Of a stretch of 64,000 nucleotides of DNA, positions 56,791 through 64,000 are shown piece by piece; the first letter of the stretch is position 1; every line of letters begins with the position of its first letter. The DNA comes from Brachionus plicatilis. Its lineage: Eukaryota; Rotifera; Eurotatoria; Ploima; Brachionidae. The stretch spans positions 596,205 to 660,204 of the forward strand of contig QEOQ01000460.1 in NCBI GenBank assembly GCA_010279815.1, in the 5' to 3' direction. The translations under genes were made by a program, and so were the position numbers. The notes beneath the pieces are model-generated. The model was not told the DNA's origin. It searched no databases and saw only the letters and a list, made by a program, of their open reading frames with translations.

Positions 56791-56876
56791 TAAATGCTCA
56801 GGTGTGTTTTCTTAAAGACGTGTTTTTTGTTCCTGGTAGTTTTGGCGCTTATTATGATAAATAGAAATGCGTACAA

Positions 56877-57195
56877 TGGCTACTAATCAAGAGAGACAGA
56901 CGGGGCTATGGTGGTCAAGAGTCAAATATATGTTGCCGAGCTGGCGCAGGCTCAATGAAAGATGTGATCCAGCAGCATACTGGTATCGATCTAGAGCTCA
57001 ATAATTGGAAGCTTAATGATCGACTGTATGGATGATAATCAAGCCAATTCTTTGTACGACACCATTGATCAATATTTTGAGGATATAAAAAAATATATTG
57101 AGAACATGTTCATGATTTATGGTCTTATAACAAATTTGATTAAACCTTATCATTTTATCAGTCATTCAGTGATTCAGATAATTAAAAAAAAGTGA
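56877..57195 (+). pseudogene. Coding-like relic of unknown origin
   Basis: A less AT-rich block. One frame from ATG 56877 gives 42 residues (MATNQERQTGLWWSRVKYML...) and stops. Another reads G-A-G-S-M-K-D-V-I-Q-Q-H-T-G-I-D-L-E-L then, after a shift at about 57020, M-D-D-N-Q-A-N-S-L-Y-D-T-I-D-Q-Y-F-E-D-I-K. No family recognised; probably a transposon or gene fragment. Confidence 0.35.
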
Positions 57196-60100
57196 CTAAA
57201 GTTCACCTGCAGATCGATTAACATTATAAGTTCAGTAATTTTTGTTTAAAAAGATTTTATTATAATTTTCATTTTTTTTTGACAATTTTTGTAAAAATTC
57301 TTTATATTTAAATTAAAATGTATTTATATATATTTAATATTCATAGCTGGATGACCAATTATTGATCTTTTTGTCTATGCGACATGAAAAATTTCAGCGA
57401 TTTTTTTTTAAACAATAAAATGCCAGAAACTAAAAAGAATATTTTGAAAAATATTATGCAATGCTAAAAGTGATTATTTGACTGCTTGATGATTCAATAT
57501 TAACAGCTTTTATGCCAGTAAAAAGCCATTGACAAATTTATGTAAACATGAAGCTACTTTAAGATTTTAAATTTGAGCTTTATGTAAGCTAAAATCAATT
57601 TAGAATTTAGTTAATATTTAATTTTTAATTAATTGGTTTTTATTTATAATAAATCAAATTTTATTTGATTTTTTTAATAAAAGATCATATCAGAATTTAT
57701 TTTGTACAATAATAGGTATGAATATTTTAATTACATAAAGTAAAATAATACAATATTTTTTAAATTAATTTCGGATAAATAATTTTGATTTATTAGTTTT
57801 TTTCACTAAAAATAAGCTCCAAATATTTTCTGTGTTCCCTGATTTTTGACCATTGCTACGTCACAGTCCACTTTTTCTTGTTGTTTGTTGTCAAAAGTGA
57901 AACGATACATTTTAACTTATACTCAGTCAAATTCTGTACTGGTTTTGTATTCTTTTGTTGACAAAAAAAATATTTTTTCTTAATTTTGGAAAATTTAAGG
58001 GGTTAGAAAGTATTGAAATAAAGTTTTTTTTAAAGTAAACTAAACAAAGAATTTGAAGGTCTTGTTAAAAAAATTGGGTAAAAATGGAAATAAATCATAG
58101 CTGTTTAATAGTCACAAATTAAAGTCCAAGTCCGAACTGTATTATCTCTTCAATTTTTTAATATAGTCGAAAAACTCTCTATTTTAAAATTAAAATTATG
58201 ATTGAATGTATTTAAATAATAACATAATTATTATTTAATGATTTTTATTATTTTTTCAATACTTTTTTATTTGAAAAAAGTCTGCAAAATAAAAGATGAG
58301 AATTAAAAGTTCACTAAAGTTAACTTTATTTTTTCGATGAGTGACCAAAACTCTTCCATTTCTTAGAAATTTAATACCGGCCTTATCCTTTATAATTAAA
58401 AGAGTTTTATTTTTTTCTAAAAACACGTCTTATCAAAGATTTTTGGTAAGATTTGAAAAAGGCCGATGGAAAGACAAAAACCTTAAGTAATTTGAAAAAA
58501 AAATCGTATTTATCTTAGCAATATGAGTCTTAAGGTTGTACAAGATTGGTGTGTGGGCTCGAGATTCTATATCATATGTCGCTTCGGACTTCAATTAGTT
58601 AATTCAATAAGTTATTCTTCAAAATAAAAAGATAAATAAAAAAAATAAAACCTTTAATAAACAAAATTTTTTTATGATTAATTATGTGCGATTTTTTATT
58701 CAATTCCCGTTAAAATTACTGCTTAGAAAACTTAGTATCTTTTTAAGAGAAAACTAAAAAATTATTCTGAATTATTTAATTTTCTTTTGACTTCAATACA
58801 AATTTAGTAAATAAAAATGAATCAAAATAGATTACGAAAATGAGAATTTTTATTCTTTGATCCCATAGTTTATTTTGCAGCAATTTAATATTTAATCTAC
58901 GGCAAACGAAATTTGTTTATTTTTCAGTGTTTAGTTTTCAGTGTAATTATACAAGAGCATCCGAGGCATTAAAATACCGAATTATATTAACAGTCAATAA
59001 CCATCTGAATCAAATTGTTCCAAATTAAAAAAAAAACATATATTGCATTTAAATAATAAATTTATTTAATATTTTTACTCAAAATACCCTAAAAATTTTG
59101 TGTTGAAAATTAATTTTCTTGTTTTTTTAATTTAAGTCTGATAACTATTTGAAATTTAGGTTTATTTTCATGATATTCATAAAAATTAGAAAAAATATGT
59201 TTACTCAGTACGATGCTAAAGTGAATCCATACTCTTAACCTCAAAATGGAATAAATATCCTAATTACAACTACTATATTATTAACTTTTTAAAATAATGT
59301 TATCACTTTGAATTGTCGTGGCTAATAATTTAGGTGGAATTATCACCTTTCTTCATTTCGTAGCGATTTATTTCATTAAATAAAAGATGAATTTAAGAGT
59401 TAATCAAATAAAAATTCATGAAAGTGGATATTACAGAAATATTGCGTTAAGGATATGAAATTTTAAATTCCTTTTAAGTAAAAAATTATGTCTAATAACC
59501 AACAATAAAAAAATATTATTAAATAGCAATTAAAAGCTGCTTGTATTAAATATTTCACAATTTTTTTTTATTGAAAAAATTTTGATTTAAAAATTCAACT
59601 AATATAAAGCAACATTAAAATTTGTATTTGCTTGTATTGCGCAATAAGCATCATCATATTGTTTTAATTCAAAAATTAATTGTTTATAAAATTTTATATT
59701 TAAAGAGTTTTTTTTATTAATTTTATTTGGAAAGTATAGAATAAATGCTCAGACGAAACAATTTATTAACGCTTTTAAAAGCTTTTTTTGCTTTTAATGA
59801 ATGTAAATAAAGTATCAAAAGCTAGTTTGTATTCGTTTTTGCAATAAATAAGAAATTTATAATCACTGAATAAAATTTGTTAAGGGAAATTTATCATGCG
59901 GTGCAATAACCCAGGATAATACCAGCTGATTAAGAATGCTGCGAAAAAAACAAATCTAAAATTGAATTTTAGACCGATGCCTTAAAAATTTCTAATTTCT
60001 TCAAAAATTGTATGACCTGCAAATTATTTCAAAGTTAAGTCAACTGATTAAATATAAATTTATTTATTAAATTTAATCTTCTGGAAATTCTTTCATTAGA

Positions 60101-63100
60101 TTAAAGAAATTTAAGCTTTCATTAAATATTAGATAACAAAATTAGAGCTATTTGCTTAATAATATTTTTTGAAAAAAAAACTAGTTTTGTTTAGTATTTT
60201 GAGACGTTAATTGAATAAAGAAAAATAATTTATTTTTGTAAAAAAAACGATATAAATTTTATTTAAATAGGTAATATAATTTGTAAATCAGGATACTGCT
60301 GATTATGATAAATTTAATTTAAAAAGTTCTAATTTATGAAAAAAAAAATATTTTAAATCAATATATTTAGAGCTGTCACTATACTAAAAAACTAAAAAAT
60401 ATGATATTTTTGATGTGTATAAAATAAAAAAATTTTATTTGGATAAAATTTTGTTTTGACCTAAAACTAGTTAAACATGTTAGCTAAAATAGCAGATTTT
60501 CAATTTTGATAAGATAGTAGAAATGAGCATCGTTTTTTTTTAAAGTTAAAAAATAAATTTTTTTTGTCTTTTTATTTTTAGATTTTTTGTAAAAATTATT
60601 TAAAAAAATTTCCTATCTTTTTCTCATTTGGATTTATAAGATTTGGATTATGCTAGTGGTTTTAAATTTTGTAGAACAAATTTGATTGACTTGGTTTAGC
60701 CGAGGCTTACTATGTCGATTTAATAGATTGAAACAGTTTTAATTAAATTAGATAGAACAAAATGAAACAAATAGATTAGGATCCCGTTTATTATTAGTAA
60801 GGTATCCTCTCTATTCGAGTATCGATTTTCAATTTTCGCTCAAAAATCCGGTCCATTTTTACAAATAAACGAAACAAAAACAAAAATTTAATCCGCTTTT
60901 TTAATTTTGATTTTGTTTTTGTACCGAAATAAACAAAGATAAAAATCCTAAGCTTAAAAATTAATTAAAATACAGAAAGCCAAGTAAAGCGGATAATGGA
61001 TTTACGACACAATGGTTAAAAGAGTAGGAATTTTTCTAATTTATTTTGCCCATGTTGAGAGACCAGTTTAAATTTAGTTTCACTCGCCAAAACGAGAGCT
61101 TTTCAACAACAAAAAAGGTAAAATTCATAACGTGATTTTTATATCATCTTCCCGATTCAAATTACACCCAAAAAAGCATGTACTAATGACCAAAGCCACG
61201 TTATTTAATTCTTTTTCTAATTAAATACGAAATCCTAGAAGCTTGTCATTAATTTAGACGCACTTAAGCAGGAAATAAACGAAAATCGATTCCTCAAGTT
61301 CAGATTAGAATTTAGTGCTCTAGGCTGTGTTAGCTTTCAATAGAACTGTTTTTTTTTGCATGTTAAATTTTGTTTTAATTAAGCATCAAAAATATTAATT
61401 ATAGATAATACAATCCATCATGCCATTCTGATATTCTCACTTAAATCGCTCAATATTTAAATGTTTAAGTTTTGTAAATATATCAAAAGTATTTTTTCTA
61501 AATTATTTTTTTATCTTTCAAAATCCTTAACACGCATGAGATTAAGATAAAAAATATTAAACTAATTTCTTTTGAAATTAATCTAAAATATTTTTAGTAT
61601 ATTTAGAGTTTTATCTTAACTATTTGAACAGGTTCTTCAAGGAAAATTCCTAGATCACAGATTTATAGGGTGAATATTCAATTTTAATTTTTCTTAAATC
61701 TTATGTTTTCAATCATTTTAAATAGAAATTTGTTCTTAGGCTGCATGAAAAAAAAAAAATTTTAAAATACAAATTCCAATTATGTCCATACGAACGGCTA
61801 AGGCCATTCGAAAGGACCGTAAATAACCTGCAATTATTTTTTAAACAAAAAATTAATTGAAATTTTAAATAATTTTGCTTTCATTATTTTAGATAATTAA
61901 GAATTAGAATGAAAGGAAATAAATCTATTTTTAAATTAAATTTTCTACCAACTGACTTTATAAGTAATTTGACTTTTGAATAAGTCTGGTAAGAGATTTT
62001 TTAAAATCCGGTTAATTATTTCGTTTTTCAGTTTCAATATTGAAAATTTAAATTAAATAATTAAATAATTAGAAACATTTTTTTAATAAAATTTAAAAAT
62101 TTTTTGATTTTAAAAAAATTAAAATGATTAAAGAAATTTTAAAACGATATTGTTCTCAATTTATTTTTAAGTCAATAAGTGCACCGAAAATCTAATCCGG
62201 ATATTTGTGTATATTTGATCATGAATAAAACCCTGCGGTTGTTCTAATGCTAAAAAACGGGTCTTAACTGCAGCAAAATTTTGGAATTTTTTTGTCTTAC
62301 AAAATTTACAAAATCCAAATATTTTAACTAAGTATTAAAATATTTATTTCTAAACCTTTTCCTTTGTCTATTGTGTACTTAAGTTGATCAAGACCACTTG
62401 ATCACTGTTTGGACAAATTTAAGTTTCAAAGAAAATCCCTCAATTAATTTGTCCTTGTAAAATGTTTACAATGTAATCTAAGACAGATATTGTAAATAGC
62501 TTGACGATAATAACAACAACGATTCGAGAAGGCCAAAATACACTTTAGTTAAGTCCGAGCATTGTTTAAATGCGTTAGTTGAGAGTAGAACGAGTTCATT
62601 TGATTAGTATTTTTATAGACAAACAGATCATATGTGTTTTATTAAAAATATGGGCTAAATAAAGTTTGTAAATTAAAATTTTCAAAACTTCAAGTAAACA
62701 AGTTTGTGAGACTAAATATTTTTCGAGTATCTTTTAATATACAATAAATGCTACCACTATTCTAAGCAAATTTTTAGTTTAAAATATACCGCTGAAGATT
62801 GAAGAACTGCTCGCTACAAGTCAGCTATTTTGACTGATTTTCGTCTAATACTTAGTCAGATTAATCATTTTGAAGTAGATCATTTGAGCTTTATGCACCC
62901 AATAAGAATCAATCATTCACTGCCATCGATTCAGATACTCAAAGTATCAATTCGATTCTAGATCCAAAATTTTGATTGATTTAAAACTCGGCCTATATAA
63001 GCTGATTAAGAATGGCACTTTCTTTCCAGTTTTGTTAATCGTGCTTCAATCTTTTCAAGAGGCTCCCATTTAATTTAATTTTGATTTTGGTGAATCATCT

Positions 63101-64000
63101 TTAGCGTTTTTACCATTTATTTTGTATTCCTTTTCGAGCCTGGACTCCTTTGGATAAACAGTAAAAAAAGTTTAGAAAAAATTTTATTAATATTTTAAAT
63201 TTGATAAGATAGCAAACAAAACTTTTTTTAAAGGGCTGATAAGATTGGATATGGAATAGGATATGAAAATGAATATGAATAAAAAGAATGAGAGAAAAAA
63301 TTATAAAAAAAAAACAGAAAACACCCGGAACGGGGTCTAGAAAGCCGGAAAATTTCTATTTAATTTGCTAGCAACCACACATAGGAGTAGGATTCAAAAC
63401 AAATCTTGAAATGAATCTATGGTACTCACAGTTGAGTCTTTTAGTCACTGGAATTGAACTAAGAATTTAGAAAGGTAACTTTCTAATAGATTACTTAATC
63501 TGTGATCGGTTTTACTAATATTTAGTTTAATTTCTGCTTCTTGGAATAATGTTTCGGAAGAGGTCTAAAGAGCAAAAGTCATTTGACTGTTTAATTTTTA
63601 ATTTATTTTAGGTAGCTAAGAAAAACACAAAGTGGATTTAGGTCCTTCATTTTAGCCCAGCGATCGACAAAAATGTTCAAAAAATTTGATATTTTTTATT
63701 TAATATGTAATTTGAAGTTTAAAAATAAACAAACAGGACTATTTGACCCTAAAGCAATTTATTTTGTTTTTTTTTCATTCTGTTTTTGTCCAAAAGAATT
63801 CTAAAAATATGTAGACAATATTAAAAGAAAGAAAACTAGAACTGAGTCATGTTAATTTCTAGTGGAATTATTTTGTGCCGAAAACCTCAAAGTATATTTA
63901 CCAATATATTTTTTTATTTAGATGTTTTTACTTTATTTATTTAATTAAAGATCATTAGGTTTTCTATGAGCAAAAAGCATAATTTATTAATAATCATAAG
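57196..64000. other. Gene-free AT-rich end of the window
   Basis: Nearly 7 kb in which I find no convincing coding exon, tRNA or other RNA gene. A degenerate piece of the hAT-like MITE (AAAGTCCAAGTCCGAACT) lies near 58120, and a short A/C and T/G-rich inverted pair (ACAAAAACAAAAATTTAATCC, GATTTTGTTTTTGTACCG) lies near 60870-60940. Confidence 0.5.

Noticed and set aside
62460..62640. Possible tRNA or small RNA near GATTCGAGAAGG
   Set aside because: No A-box at the right distance and no acceptor stem.

Overview
The window is eukaryotic nuclear DNA, very AT-rich (I estimate about three quarters A+T by eye). Its genes are split by short GT-AG introns, mostly about 50-60 bp, and its intergenic DNA is full of decayed transposons. 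The gene set is animal: ASH2L, PACRG (implying motile cilia), NDUFA4, DOHH, CHCHD7, cytosolic ThrRS and LIV-1 zinc transporters. Base composition, small introns, a candidate bacterial-derived secreted enzyme and many inverted-repeat elements would fit a small invertebrate such as a rotifer (Brachionus-like). That placement is an inference.

Layout, left to right. 1-2.7 kb: no intact gene, possible FLYWCH/MULE relics. 2.7-3.3 kb (+): secreted, Cys-rich protein resembling a bacterial NlpC/P60-like family. 4.25-5.77 kb (+): ABHD1/3-type alpha/beta hydrolase in four exons. 6.4-8.7 kb: three inverted-repeat elements. 9.8-10.2 kb (+): intronless small protein with an SH3-like tail. 10.9-11.1 kb (+): candidate 36-residue microprotein. 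11.5 kb: 68-base assembly gap flanked by duplicated sequence. 12.4-14.8 kb (+): threonyl-tRNA synthetase, possibly with a mitochondrial N-terminal extension.

18.1-27.5 kb: three paralogous LIV-1 ZIP (SLC39) zinc transporters. The first (+) and second (-) converge and share a 382-bp tract with no mismatch, pointing to very recent gene conversion; the third (+) is divergent. A small secreted-peptide gene (-) and an orphan exon (+) lie between the converging pair.

30.4-32.2 kb (+): PACRG. 33.4-35.5 kb: nested inverted repeats and a reverse-transcriptase relic. 35.8-36.7 kb (+): deoxyhypusine hydroxylase. 37.4-46.2 kb: mobile-element graveyard with a retroelement nested in a DNA element, several foldback elements, hAT-like and pogo-like MITEs, and a broken DUF3987-like gene. 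46.6-48.1 kb (-): unknown disordered protein and CHCHD7. 49.8-50.5 kb (-): RING-like/coiled-coil protein. 50.64 kb (+): tRNA-Val(AAC). 52.3-54.4 kb (-): complete ASH2L in eight exons. 54.8-55.1 kb (-): NDUFA4. 55.2-64 kb: one inverted-repeat element and a coding-like relic, then nothing I can support.

Apart from the ZIP cluster the genes are unrelated housekeeping, cilium, chromatin and mitochondrial functions; there is no operon-like logic. Exon boundaries were worked out by hand from reading-frame continuity, splice dinucleotides and family conservation.
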